This document shows positions 1 through 7,894 of a DNA stretch of 64,000 bases, one piece after another. The first letter of the stretch is position 1. Every line of letters starts with the position of its first letter. Source of the DNA: Pseudomonas graminis (lineage in GTDB: Bacteria > Pseudomonadota > Gammaproteobacteria > Pseudomonadales > Pseudomonadaceae). Below the pieces are notes generated by a model. That model did not search any database, was not told the DNA's origin, and saw nothing but the letters and a program-made list of their open reading frames with translations. A program made the position numbers and the translations under genes. Location of the stretch: assembly GCF_001705435.1 (NCBI RefSeq), contig NZ_MDEN01000058.1, positions 1-64,000 of the forward strand, given 5' to 3'.

Positions 1-2
1 TG

Positions 3-1298
3 AACGTCACGACATTGGGCGCCCAGAGCAGGGGCATCTCCAAGGACCTCCTCAAAACGCTGACCGACGGCTCGACCTTTACGCTGAAGCTGGAAGCGTC
101 TTTTGATGGCGGTGCAACGCGTTTTCCGTTTTCGGAACAGGCGTACACCATTAGGAGCGCACCGGCGGTAATTCCGGCGCCGGTCATCGTGGAAGCGCTG
201 GCGGGGACATTGAATCCGATCACCGTCGTGGGCGGCGCCACGTTTCGTGCGAGTTACCCTGGCATGCGAGCCACCGATACTATCGTGCCGGTCTGGAACG
301 ATATCTCCGATACCATTCCGTCGAAGCCTGGTGAACCCGGTGGCTCTCCGCCGGAGACGGTTGAGTCCCCTGTTCCGGCGACGATGATTGGAGCGGTTAT
401 AGGCAAGACGATTGACGTGCGCTACCGAGTTTACCGTGATAGCCGGACGTATTTCTCAGACATTCTCAAATTGACAGTTGAGGCGATCCCCCCTGCGTCA
501 CTGCCAACGCCGCAAATCACCGAGGCTCTGGGGGACGTTTTAGATTTGAACACTTTTGCCGGTGATGCAAATGTTACGGTAGCGCCTTGGCCTTTTATTG
601 CTGAGGGTCAGACAGTTTGGCTGAGGGTAAAGGGGTCCAATGGGGTGCCGGAAGTCACATTATTTGATGGTTATTCATTGGTCAAGGAGGATGTGAAAGA
701 TGGTATCGGGCGCCCTATTGCGCGCTTGGAGCTGGATAAGCTCCAGGACGGAGATACATTAACGACGACATGTAAGGTTGGGTTGTCCGGCCAAGATGGC
801 GAGTTATCTGCGCTACCATTTCCAACTCAAGAATATACAATCAGCAAAGTGCAGATGGAGGAGACTTTCCACGGCGTAGAATCGCAGCAGGTACCGGAGC
901 ACGGAAGTGTTGAGTGCGAAACGTTAATACTAACTGCGAATGGGAGATATGGAGATGGTCAAGGCTGCCGAGTCGTCGAAGATTTTGGCGCTATAGTCTC
1001 ATCTTACAGATACACACCCGGATCACTCACATTAGTTGCAACATTAAAATCCACATACTCATCGGTAACCGCATACGTAGAAATGTACGTACTGGGAAGT
1101 GGCGTAATTTTCTCGCAAGTCAGAGCATATGACGAGGGTGGCGGCATTGTTTATAGCAAAACTCTCCAAGAAGTTGTCGGCTTATCGGGCTATGAGCTAC
1201 CTATAATCGCTACAAAAATAAAAAGGCTAGAATTTACATCTGACATACAATACGGAGGATCTCTTACAGTAAAGCGATTGAAATACATTAAAGGGTAA
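3..1298 (+). CDS. Ig-like repeat protein, 3' end only
   Basis: The reading frame is open from the first bases of the window, so the true start lies upstream; 431 residues are visible. Two to three beta-rich repeats of about 100 residues can be seen, each opening with a motif like P-x-I-x-E-A-L-G-x-x-L-D/N-L and containing APWPFIAEGQTVWLRVKG. I know this repeat from large Pseudomonas cell-surface or secreted proteins of undefined function. The last ~150 residues (from about base 840) are unrelated to the repeats, rich in Ser/Thr/Tyr/Gly, and written in clearly more AT-rich DNA, as expected for an exchangeable tip domain. A binding or adhesin role is inference only. The stop is followed at once by degenerate copies of the 47-nt palindrome. 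Confidence 0.7.
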   Translation, partial: NVTTLGAQSRGISKDLLKTLTDGSTFTLKLEASFDGGATRFPFSEQAYTIRSAPAVIPAPVIVEALAGTLNPITVVGGATFRASYPGMRATDTIVPVWNDISDTIPSKPGEPGGSPPETVESPVPATMIGAVIGKTIDVRYRVYRDSRTYFSDILKLTVEAIPPASLPTPQITEALGDVLDLNTFAGDANVTVAPWPFIAEGQTVWLRVKGSNGVPEVTLFDGYSLVKEDVKDGIGRPIARLELDKLQDGDTLTTTCKVGLSGQDGELSALPFPTQEYTISKVQMEETFHGVESQQVPEHGSVECETLILTANGRYGDGQGCRVVEDFGAIVSSYRYTPGSLTLVATLKSTYSSVTAYVEMYVLGSGVIFSQVRAYDEGGGIVYSKTLQEVVGLSGYELPIIATKIKRLEFTSDIQYGGSLTVKRLKYIKG

Positions 1299-1432
1299 AG
1301 GAGTCTGATTAATTTGCAGTAAATCACTGTAGATAAATCAGCTTGCTATCGAGCGCTTCTTCCAGACATCTTTACGTTGCTTAGACCGTTTCTTGATAAA
1401 GTACTGATAAAGGGGTCTGATTTATTTAAACC

Positions 1433-1478
1433 GGGGACAGATTAATTACGGTGAAGCGTGTAAATAAATCAGTTCCCT
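1433..1478. repeat. palindromic repeat copy 1 (slightly degenerate)
   Basis: This copy belongs to the 47-nt family whose left arm is GGGGACAGATTAATTTAC and whose right arm is GTAAATAAATCAGTCCCC, with an 11-nt loop. It has lost one base in the left arm and ends in GTTCCC instead of GTCCCC. Flanking half copies lie on both sides. Confidence 0.75.
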
Positions 1479-1609
1479 TGCATCTCTAAATAAATCAGAC
1501 CCTTGCCGTCCCCTTGCCTCGAGTCAGCGCTTTTGGTTCGCTTACGCTACAAACGTTGCAATCAATTTGCCCCCTTTGACGCAGGTCGCCCTGAACCATC
1601 GCGGCTACG

Positions 1610-1637
1610 CTGATCCTTCCCAAAGACGGAGGATCAG
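1610..1637 (+). promoter_or_regulatory. hairpin masking the transposase ribosome binding site
   Basis: CTGATCCT (1610-1617) and AGGATCAG (1630-1637) are perfect 8-bp complements around a 12-nt loop. The Shine-Dalgarno GGAGGA (1628-1633) sits in the loop edge and 3' arm, 6 nt before the ATG at 1640. When folded, the hairpin would hide the RBS. IS200-type transposases are known for RBS-sequestering leaders; that this one works that way is inference. Confidence 0.55.
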
Positions 1638-1639
1638 TC

Positions 1640-2338
1640 ATGCCCCGCATTGCTCGTATCGTGTTGCCCGGTCACCCTCATCATATTGTTCAGCGCGGCC
1701 ATAACCGGCAAACGGTGTTTGCCCATGAGGACGATTTCGCGCGTTATCTGGATGATCTTCAGGAACTCAAAGATGTGTTTGACGTGAAGGTGTTTGCGTT
1801 CTGCCTGATGACCAACCATGTGCACTTATTGCTAGCCCCGTCATGCACCGAAGGATTGGGGAAGTTGATGAAGGCGCTTGCTGCGCGCATGACGCGGTAT
1901 CGCAATAAGCTGGAGGGGCGGTCTGGAACGCTATGGGAGAGTCGTTACAAGTCTAGCGTTGTGCAGTCCGATGGATATTTGCTGGCGTGCAGTCGGTATA
2001 TCGAACTCAATCCTGTGCGGGCCGGAATGGTTGAGCGCGTGGAGGAGTATCGATGGTCAAGCTTTGGGTTGCGGTTCACCACGAATGTGCAGCACCACTG
2101 GCTGGATGTTCATTCCTGTTACGAGGCGTTGGGTCTGACACAGCTTGGTCGGCAACAGGCGTATCGGGCGTTTTTTGAGGCGCCAGCGGCTGACGGCGAG
2201 TTGAGACTGATTCGGAATGCACTGCAGAGGGGGCAATTGACGGGGGGACGGCAGTTTGCTGATGAGGTTGAACAGGTGTTGGGGCGACGGGTTCAATACC
2301 GGGGCCGGGGTCGGCCTCAGGGTGTATTGGGTACTTGA
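1640..2338 (+). CDS. REP-associated tyrosine transposase (RAYT, Y1_Tnp family)
   Basis: This is a 232-residue single-domain protein of the IS200/TnpA-REP type that would nick and join single-stranded DNA at palindromes. The N-terminus MPRIARIVLPGHPHHIVQRG is typical of the family. The metal-binding HUH motif is seen as TNHVHLLL near residue 60, and the catalytic tyrosine lies in YIELNPVRAG near residue 120. A strong Shine-Dalgarno (GGAGGA) precedes the ATG but lies in a hairpin. Palindromic repeats flank the gene on both sides, and the last 19 bases belong to a 131-bp tandem duplication. It is probably a domesticated single-copy RAYT rather than a complete IS, since no matching terminal repeats bound it. 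Confidence 0.9.
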   Translation: MPRIARIVLPGHPHHIVQRGHNRQTVFAHEDDFARYLDDLQELKDVFDVKVFAFCLMTNHVHLLLAPSCTEGLGKLMKALAARMTRYRNKLEGRSGTLWESRYKSSVVQSDGYLLACSRYIELNPVRAGMVERVEEYRWSSFGLRFTTNVQHHWLDVHSCYEALGLTQLGRQQAYRAFFEAPAADGELRLIRNALQRGQLTGGRQFADEVEQVLGRRVQYRGRGRPQGVLGT

Positions 2339-2393
2339 TCAGGGATGGATCAGATCGGATTTGGCACGCGGGGACAGGGCACGCGCGGCACTC

Positions 2394-2440
2394 GGGGACA
2401 GATTAATTTACGGTGAAACGTTGTAAATAAATCAGTCCCC
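2394..2440. repeat. 47-nt palindromic repeat, copy 2
   Basis: The 18-nt arms GGGGACAGATTAATTTAC and GTAAATAAATCAGTCCCC are complementary at 16 of 18 positions, around the loop GGTGAAACGTT. It lies 56 bp after the transposase stop codon. Confidence 0.85.
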
Positions 2441-2524
2441 TTTCCAGTAAGGGTGTATTGCGTACTTGATCAGGGATGGATCAGATCGGATTTGGCACGC
2501 GGGGACATGGCACGCGCGGCACTC

Positions 2525-2571
2525 GGGGACAGATTAATTTACGGTGAAACGTTGTAAATAAATCAGTCCCC
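2525..2571. repeat. 47-nt palindromic repeat, copy 3
   Basis: Identical to the copy at 2394-2440, carried by the second unit of the tandem duplication. A lone right arm follows at 2592-2610. Confidence 0.85.
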
Positions 2572-2629
2572 TTTCCAGTAGTCCCCTTTCCAGTAAATAA
2601 ATCAGTCCCCTTTCCACGCCTACCTACTG

Positions 2630-3436
2630 TTATTGGCTGCGAAAGAGCTCGCCGGGGGTAAGCCCGAACAGGCTTTTGAATGCGGCGATAAATGCGGATG
2701 TCGAGTCGTAACCCGAGGCCAGCGCTGCGCTGGTCACGCTTGTGCCCTCCTCCAGCGCTTTAAGTGAGGACAGCAATCGGGCGCGTTGTCGCCAGCCTCG
2801 AAAGCTCAGGCCGGTCTCCCGCTGGAACAGGCGCATGAGGGTTTTCTCGGACATGCTCAGTCGCGCTGCCCACTCGGTCAGGGTGATGAGCTGCTCAGGT
2901 TGTTCGATGAGTTCATTGCACAGACCGAGCAGGCGCGCATGCCTTGGCAGCGGCAGGGAAAACCCCACTTCAGGCAGACTTGCCAACTGATCGATCAGCA
3001 CCTGCACCAGGCGCATCTCGCGGCTGTCGACCTGTGGATATTCCGCCGGCAGTTGGCAGAACGCTTTGATCAGCTCCCTGGCCAGCGGCGTGACTTCCAG
3101 CACGCGACAGCGGTCCGGCGCCCACTCGCAATCCTCCCTGCGCACATAAAGACTGCGCATCTCGGCGCGGGTTGACGTGACCACTTCATGGTCGAGACCA
3201 GCCGGAATCCAAACGCCCCACTGCGGCGGAGCAAAGAAGCTGCCATGGGGGGTGTGAACGCCAAGTACGCCACTGATGGCGTAGGAAAACTGCACCCAGT
3301 CGTGGCTGTGAGTGGGGGTCCATGAGCCTTGGCTCAAACTTTCGGCTCGGGCGTAGAGCGCGCGCGGTAGGGCCTTGATCGCCGGGATTTGACGCTGAGT
3401 ATCGAGGCTGCGTGAGGAGTGTTCGTCAGTTGCCAT
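2630..3436 (-). CDS. AraC-family transcriptional regulator
   Basis: This 268-residue protein has an N-terminal cupin-type sensor domain (about residues 20-110, with HSHDWVQFSYAISGVL and PQWGVWIPAGLDHEV) and a C-terminal pair of helix-turn-helix motifs (about 165-265: LTEWAARLSMSEKTLMRLFQ, then VTSAALASGYDSTSAFIAAF). This is the normal layout for the AraC/NimR-like group, which often control exporters or small catabolic operons. It lies on the same strand as the thiolase gene and 266 bp beyond it, with repeats between. P. aeruginosa has a regulator near its equivalent thiolase/SDR pair, so control of that module is possible but not shown. Confidence 0.85.
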   Translation of the reverse strand: MATDEHSSRSLDTQRQIPAIKALPRALYARAESLSQGSWTPTHSHDWVQFSYAISGVLGVHTPHGSFFAPPQWGVWIPAGLDHEVVTSTRAEMRSLYVRREDCEWAPDRCRVLEVTPLARELIKAFCQLPAEYPQVDSREMRLVQVLIDQLASLPEVGFSLPLPRHARLLGLCNELIEQPEQLITLTEWAARLSMSEKTLMRLFQRETGLSFRGWRQRARLLSSLKALEEGTSVTSAALASGYDSTSAFIAAFKSLFGLTPGELFRSQ

Positions 3437-3702
3437 CGCTGGAGCCTGTTTGGGGGATGACAGCTGATGCAGAATCGGGCTGCCGCACTGGACTAAAAGG
3501 GATAATGACTAAAGGGGTCTAATTTATTTGATTTTGGTTCCCTTCAAACGGGGACAGATTACTTTACGGTGAAGCGCTGTAAATAAATCAGTCCCCTTTA
3601 AAGCAATTTACGGTGAAGCGCTGTAAATAAATCAGTCCCCTTTAAAGCACTGTAAATAAATCAGTCCCCTTTAAAAAAGTCCCTTAAACACACTTTAAAA
3701 AA
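3437..3702. other. intergenic region filled with palindrome copies
   Basis: No gene. It holds a left-arm remnant (about 3512-3531), one complete 47-nt palindrome (3550-3596) and two progressively shortened copies behind it (3605-3640 and 3648-3669). These separate the thiolase stop from the AraC start. Confidence 0.75.
3550..3596. repeat. 47-nt palindromic repeat, copy 4
   Basis: A full-length copy with small changes (ACTTTAC in the left arm; loop GGTGAAGCGCT). It is followed by a copy lacking most of the left arm (3605-3640) and a copy reduced to the right arm (3648-3669), all ending in CAGTCCCC and joined by TTTAAAGCA. Confidence 0.85.
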
Positions 3703-4980
3703 TCAGCTCTCGATGATAGCCGTAACGCCCTGACCACCGGCCGCGCAGATGGAGATCAATCCACCCCCTCCTCCTTTCTTGCTCAGCAACTTCGCCAGAT
3801 TGGCGACAATGCGCCCACCGGTCGCAGCGAACGGATGTCCCGCCGCCAGCGAGCTGCCTTTCACATTGAGCTTGCTGCGATCAATCGATCCCAACGGCGC
3901 ATCCAGGCCCAAACGGGTTTTGCAGTATTCCGGGTCTTCCCACGCCTTCAACGTACACAGCACCTGCGCTGCGAAGGCCTCGTGAATCTCGTAATAATCG
4001 AAGTCCTGCAGCGTCAACCCGTTGCGTGCCAGCAGACGAGGGACGGCGTAGACCGGAGCCATCAGCAGGCCTTCGTGACCGCGCACGAAATCCACGGCGG
4101 CGGCCTCGCCATCCCGCCAGTAGGCCAGAATAGGCAAGCCCCGCTCACGCGCCCACGCTTCGCTGGCAAGCAGCACCAAGGACGCGCCATCAGTCAGTGG
4201 CGTCGAGTTGCCCGCTGTCAGCGTGCCTTTGGCGCTGCGCTCATAAGCAGGCTTGAGCGAGGCGAGTTTTTCCAGGCTGGCGTCGGCTCGCAGGTTGTTG
4301 TCGCGGGTCAGGCCGAGAAACGGCGTGAGCAGGTCGTCCTGCCAGCCTTCCGCATACGCAGCGGCCATTTTCTGATGGCTCTCCAGCGTCAGTTGGTCCT
4401 GCGCCTCGCGGGGGATGCCCCAGGTCTGCGCCATCAGCTCGCAGTGCTGGCCCATCGACAAACCGGTGCGGGGTTCGCCATTGCGCGGCAGTTCCGGCTT
4501 GAGGTTATGCAGGCGCAATTGTGTCAGCGCCTTGAGCTTGTCAGCCGTCGTCTTGCTGCGATTGACCTGCAACAGAATCTGCCGCAGGTCCTCGTTGACG
4601 CCGATGGGCGCGTCGGAGGTGGTATCGACGCCGCCGGCAATGCCGCACTCAATCTGACCGAGGGCGATCTTGTTCGCCACCAGCAGCGCCGCTTCAAGCC
4701 CGGTGCCGCAGGCTTGTTGAATGTCGTAGGCCGGCGTTTGCGGCGACAGCCTTGAGCCGAGCACGCATTCACGGGTGAGGTTGAAATCACGGGAGTGCTT
4801 GAGGACCGCGCCGGCGACGACTTCCCCCATGCGCAGGCCATGCAGATTGAAACGCTCGATCAGACCCTCCAGCGCGGCAGTCAGCATGTCCTGATTGCTG
4901 GCGGTGGCATACGCGCCGTTGGAGCGAGCGAACGGAATGCGATTACCGCCGACAATGGCCACGCGTCGTGTCTGAATCAT
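3703..4980 (-). CDS. acetyl-CoA acetyltransferase (thiolase)
   Basis: This 425-residue thiolase would catalyse thiolytic cleavage of 3-ketoacyl-CoA or the reverse condensation. The acyl-accepting cysteine is C91 in QQACGTGLEA; the catalytic histidines are H333 (YEIHEAFAAQ) and H382 (SLAAGHPFAATGGR); the proton-donor cysteine is C412 (ISICAAGGQG). Length and sequence fit the FadI-like branch. A Shine-Dalgarno GGGAGA precedes the ATG. It is divergent from the SDR gene across a 117-bp promoter region, and with SDR plus MaoC would supply thiolase, ketoreductase and hydratase steps. The natural chain length is not readable. Confidence 0.9.
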   Translation of the reverse strand: MIQTRRVAIVGGNRIPFARSNGAYATASNQDMLTAALEGLIERFNLHGLRMGEVVAGAVLKHSRDFNLTRECVLGSRLSPQTPAYDIQQACGTGLEAALLVANKIALGQIECGIAGGVDTTSDAPIGVNEDLRQILLQVNRSKTTADKLKALTQLRLHNLKPELPRNGEPRTGLSMGQHCELMAQTWGIPREAQDQLTLESHQKMAAAYAEGWQDDLLTPFLGLTRDNNLRADASLEKLASLKPAYERSAKGTLTAGNSTPLTDGASLVLLASEAWARERGLPILAYWRDGEAAAVDFVRGHEGLLMAPVYAVPRLLARNGLTLQDFDYYEIHEAFAAQVLCTLKAWEDPEYCKTRLGLDAPLGSIDRSKLNVKGSSLAAGHPFAATGGRIVANLAKLLSKKGGGGGLISICAAGGQGVTAIIES

Positions 4981-5097
4981 CTAAATCTCCCTGCCCTGAA
5001 TGCGTCTATTGTTTGAGAAGCGCTGCCTGACAGCGTAGGACCTATTACCCGACCACGCGGTCCACTGATTTGAACCCAGACTCAAGGAGAGTGTTCC
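4981..5097. promoter_or_regulatory. divergent promoter region, thiolase/SDR
   Basis: This 117-bp gap must carry both promoters. A short dyad CGCTG-CCTGA-CAGCG lies at about 5021-5035 and could be an operator. The Shine-Dalgarno AAGGAGA (5084-5090) stands 7 nt before the SDR start. No clear -35/-10 pair stood out. Confidence 0.4.
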
Positions 5098-6465
5098 ATG
5101 GCATCCGATCGCTACATTGACTTCGTCAACTCCGACCTCGGCCGCAAGCTGGTCGGGGCCGTCGGTTTGCCTGCGCCCGCACGTCTGGAGCGCTGGCAGG
5201 CGGGTCGGTTGCGTCCGGTTGAGGGCGCGATGTTGCTGAGCACGGGGCCATTGGCCGAGCGGGTCAGCGCCTTTGCGCCACGCCTGACCGACGTGTTGTT
5301 CAGTGCTGGCGGTGCAGTGACTGGCGAAAATACCGGCGCCCAACCCTGGACCGCCGAGCAGAGCGAGAAGATCAAGGCTGTGGTCTTCGACGCCAGCACG
5401 CTACTGCACACCTTTCAGCTGAATCAGTTGCGCGAATTCTTTCAGCCGATCTTGCGTCATCTGGATAACAGCGCCCACGTCGTCATTCTCGCGCGCTCGC
5501 CCGATGCCCAAACCGATCCGCTGGCGGCCAGCACGCAGCAGGCCATCGAAGGTTTCAGCCGCTCGCTGGCCAAGGAAATGCGCAACGGCGGCACGGTTCA
5601 GCTGCTGCAAGTAGAGGACGGCGCCGAAGATCAACTGGAAGGCGCGCTGCGGTTTTTCCTGTCGCCGAAGAGCGCGTTCATCTCCGGTCAGGTCATTCGC
5701 CTGAGTGCCTGCCATCAGCAGGTTCAGGACTGGACCCGCCCACTGGCCGGACGTAAAGCGCTGGTAACCGGCGCAGCCCGAGGCATCGGCGCGGCCATCG
5801 CGGAAACCCTCGCCCGTGACGGGGCCGAAGTCGTGTTGCTGGATGTGCCCCAAGCCAAATCCGATCTCGATGCGTTGGCGGCGCGTCTTGGCGGGCAGGC
5901 GCTGGTGCTGGACATCTGCGCACCGGACGCTGCCGCTCAGTTGATTGAACACCTCCCCGGCGGCCTGGATATCGTCGTGCACAACGCCGGCATCACCCGG
6001 GACAAGACGCTGGCCAATATGCCCGCGGACTTCTGGGACTCGGTGCTCGACGTCAACCTCAATGCTCCTCAGGTGCTGACCCAGGCGCTGATCGACAGCG
6101 GCGCACTGCGCGACAACGGCAGTGTGATTCTGCTGGCGTCGATCAGCGGACTGGCAGGCAACCGCGGCCAGACCAACTACACCACCAGCAAGGCCGGCCT
6201 GATCGGCTACGCACGGGCAATGGCGCCGACGCTTAAAGCGCGGGGCATCAGCATCAACGCCGTGGCGCCGGGTTTTATCGAAACCAGCATGACGGCGCAC
6301 ATGCCTTTTGCCCTGCGAGAGGCCGGTCGACGCATGAGCTCTTTGGGTCAGGGCGGTCAGCCGCAAGACGTGGCGGAAGCAGTGGCCTGGCTGGGTCAGC
6401 CGGGCTCCGGCGCAATGAGCGGCCAGGTGCTGCGCGTGTGCGGCCAAAGCGTGCTTGGCGCCTGA
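5098..6465 (+). CDS. high-molecular-weight 3-oxoacyl-ACP reductase (SDR)
   Basis: This 455-residue short-chain dehydrogenase of the long FabG type would reduce a 3-ketoacyl thioester with NAD(P)H. Residues ~1-210 form a degenerate Rossmann-like domain without a glycine motif. The working SDR domain starts near residue 218 with LVTGAARGIGAAIAETLA, has the NAG motif (HNAGITRDKT), and carries the catalytic S348, Y361 and K365 (NYTTSKAGL). Such double-domain FabG4-like proteins are known in pseudomonads and mycobacteria. The MaoC hydratase gene follows after 85 bp on the same strand, so co-transcription is likely. Confidence 0.85.
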   Translation: MASDRYIDFVNSDLGRKLVGAVGLPAPARLERWQAGRLRPVEGAMLLSTGPLAERVSAFAPRLTDVLFSAGGAVTGENTGAQPWTAEQSEKIKAVVFDASTLLHTFQLNQLREFFQPILRHLDNSAHVVILARSPDAQTDPLAASTQQAIEGFSRSLAKEMRNGGTVQLLQVEDGAEDQLEGALRFFLSPKSAFISGQVIRLSACHQQVQDWTRPLAGRKALVTGAARGIGAAIAETLARDGAEVVLLDVPQAKSDLDALAARLGGQALVLDICAPDAAAQLIEHLPGGLDIVVHNAGITRDKTLANMPADFWDSVLDVNLNAPQVLTQALIDSGALRDNGSVILLASISGLAGNRGQTNYTTSKAGLIGYARAMAPTLKARGISINAVAPGFIETSMTAHMPFALREAGRRMSSLGQGGQPQDVAEAVAWLGQPGSGAMSGQVLRVCGQSVLGA

Positions 6466-6550
6466 GTGAGCACCGACACGATCACCGTTTGAGCTCGCCC
6501 CGTCGGTCCGAGGCGTGCCTGATCTGCAGCATCACCACAGGAGAAGCTCG

Positions 6551-7408
6551 ATGAGTGCGCACTGGCGGTATCTGGACACGCCCCCGGCCTTGCCCGGTTT
6601 GTTCATGCAAGCGGCGCTGCGGCGCAAGGTCAGCGGCACCCAATTGCCGGATCAGGGCCTGCGGTGCTGGATGTCGGTAGACCCGGATAAAGTGAAAGCG
6701 TTTGCTCAGGTCTGCGGGTTCGTGCCCGGCAGCCTGTTGCCGCCCACTTACCCCCACGTGCTGGCCTTCCCGCTGCAGATGAAGCTGCTTACCGACAAAG
6801 ACTTCCCCTTCCCGCTCCTCGGGCTGGTCCACTTGCATAACCGGATCAGCATTCGTCGCCCGCTCGGCAGCGTGATCAAGGTGCAGGTCAGCGTACGCGC
6901 CGGCCATCTCAAGCCCCACGCCAAAGGCGCGACGTTCAGTCTGATCACCCAGATCGAGGATGCGCTGGGCCTGCTGTGGGAGGAAGAGAGCACGATGCTG
7001 TGCCGAGGCGTTCACGTGGATGGAGAGATCGAAGGCGATGACGAGCCCGCGCCACTGCCGATGACGGAACTGGCGACGTGGTCGGCGCCGTCGGACATCG
7101 GTCGCCAATACGCGAAGGTCAGTGGTGATTACAACCCGATTCACCTGAGTGACAGCAGCGCCAAACTGTTCGGTTTTCCCAAGGCGATTGCCCATGGGCT
7201 GTGGATAAAAAGCCGCTCGTTGGCGGCCCTTGAAGATCACCTGCCGGCCTCGAATGTGGAGATATCGGTGGCATTTCAAAAACCAGTGCGGCTGCCCAGC
7301 GGGGTGACGCTGTCTGCCAGCGCGGCGGGGTCCCATGGGCAGTTCAAGGTTGAGGGGGCGGAAGGGATCGTGCATGTGCTGGGGAGCTGGCGGCCGGCTT
7401 CGGAGTGA
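6551..7408 (+). CDS. MaoC-like (R)-specific enoyl-CoA hydratase
   Basis: This 285-residue protein contains a C-terminal hot-dog MaoC domain (about residues 180-280) with the hydratase signature, seen as AKVSGDYNPIHLSD followed by FGFPKAIAHGLWIKS, where Asp and His are the expected catalytic pair. The N-terminal half is a second, degenerate hot-dog domain. The start at 6551 is chosen because AGGAGA (6539-6544) stands just before it; an upstream in-frame start at 6515 has no such support. It lies downstream of the SDR gene and probably hydrates or dehydrates the same acyl chain. Confidence 0.85.
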   Translation: MSAHWRYLDTPPALPGLFMQAALRRKVSGTQLPDQGLRCWMSVDPDKVKAFAQVCGFVPGSLLPPTYPHVLAFPLQMKLLTDKDFPFPLLGLVHLHNRISIRRPLGSVIKVQVSVRAGHLKPHAKGATFSLITQIEDALGLLWEEESTMLCRGVHVDGEIEGDDEPAPLPMTELATWSAPSDIGRQYAKVSGDYNPIHLSDSSAKLFGFPKAIAHGLWIKSRSLAALEDHLPASNVEISVAFQKPVRLPSGVTLSASAAGSHGQFKVEGAEGIVHVLGSWRPASE

Positions 7409-7453
7409 TGGCTGTGCTTGGGCCATCACTTTTGCGGTGTGGCATCTGCCGCT

Positions 7454-7476
7454 TTCCCGGCTAAAGCCGGTCCTAC
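7454..7476 (-). repeat. REP element (GTAG-headed type), single
   Basis: Read on the minus strand this starts GTAGGACCGGCTTTAGCC and continues GGGAA, the classic Pseudomonas REP with its GTAG head. It sits between MaoC and the MazG-like gene. Confidence 0.8.
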
Positions 7477-7588
7477 AAAGGGAATCGGCGCACCGTCGTG
7501 GTGGGTCTTGAACCTGCATCTCTGAACACTGCGACCCCTTGCATCAATCCCTTATCCCCCTGAAGCTACGCACCTTCAGGAGACCCCC

Positions 7589-7894
7589 ATGAACCTCGAC
7601 GAACTCACCGAACGCCTGCATCGCATCCGCGATAACAACGACTGGCGGCAATTTCACAGCCCGAAAAACCTGGCCATGGCCGCCAGCGTGGAAATGGCTG
7701 AACTGGTGGAAATCTTCCAGTGGAAAACCGAAGATCAGTCCCGCCAACTGCCGGCTGATGAACTGGCCCACGCCGGGCAGGAAGTCGGGGACATCGTGCT
7801 TTACCTGCTTTTGTTGTGCAGCGAGTTGGGCCTGGACATGGATGAAGTCGTGCGCGCGAAACTGGCGGACGGCGAACGGCGGTTCAGCCAATGA
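7589..7894 (+). CDS. MazG-like nucleotide pyrophosphohydrolase
   Basis: A 101-residue all-alpha NTP pyrophosphohydrolase of the small MazG/RS21-C6 type, expected to hydrolyse (d)NTPs to monophosphate plus PPi and so clean the nucleotide pool. The metal-binding pattern is visible as E-M-A-E-L-V-E (about residues 35-41) and EVGDIVLYLL (about 66-75), the EXXE...EXXD arrangement of the family. A Shine-Dalgarno (CAGGAGA) precedes the ATG. Its stop overlaps the start of cmoM (ATGA), so the two are translationally coupled. Confidence 0.85.
   Translation: MNLDELTERLHRIRDNNDWRQFHSPKNLAMAASVEMAELVEIFQWKTEDQSRQLPADELAHAGQEVGDIVLYLLLLCSELGLDMDEVVRAKLADGERRFSQ

Larger units (their letters stand above)
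1299..1639. other. repeat-rich intergenic region upstream of the RAYT gene
   Basis: No gene is seen. The stretch holds a decayed palindrome copy (about 1298-1343), isolated arms (about 1411-1428 and 1478-1505), one nearly complete copy (1433-1478), and the leader hairpin of the transposase at 1610-1637. Confidence 0.7.
2320..2580. repeat. tandem duplication, unit about 131 bp
   Basis: The unit beginning GGGTGTATTG at 2320 is repeated at 2451 with only a few differences (for example GGGTAC/GCGTAC at the start and GGGACAGGG/GGGACATGG inside). Each unit ends in a full 47-nt palindrome plus CTTTCCAGTA. The first unit contains the last codons and stop of the transposase gene, so the second unit carries a detached copy of that gene end. 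Confidence 0.85.

Noticed and set aside
2320..2610. Possible CRISPR array from regularly repeated sequence
   Set aside because: Only two 131-bp units with near-identical content; no unique spacers and no cas genes.
1299..2620. Complete insertion sequence around the tyrosine transposase
   Set aside because: The palindromes on the two sides are not unique ends; the same unit occurs singly elsewhere, which fits a RAYT with dispersed repeats rather than an IS.
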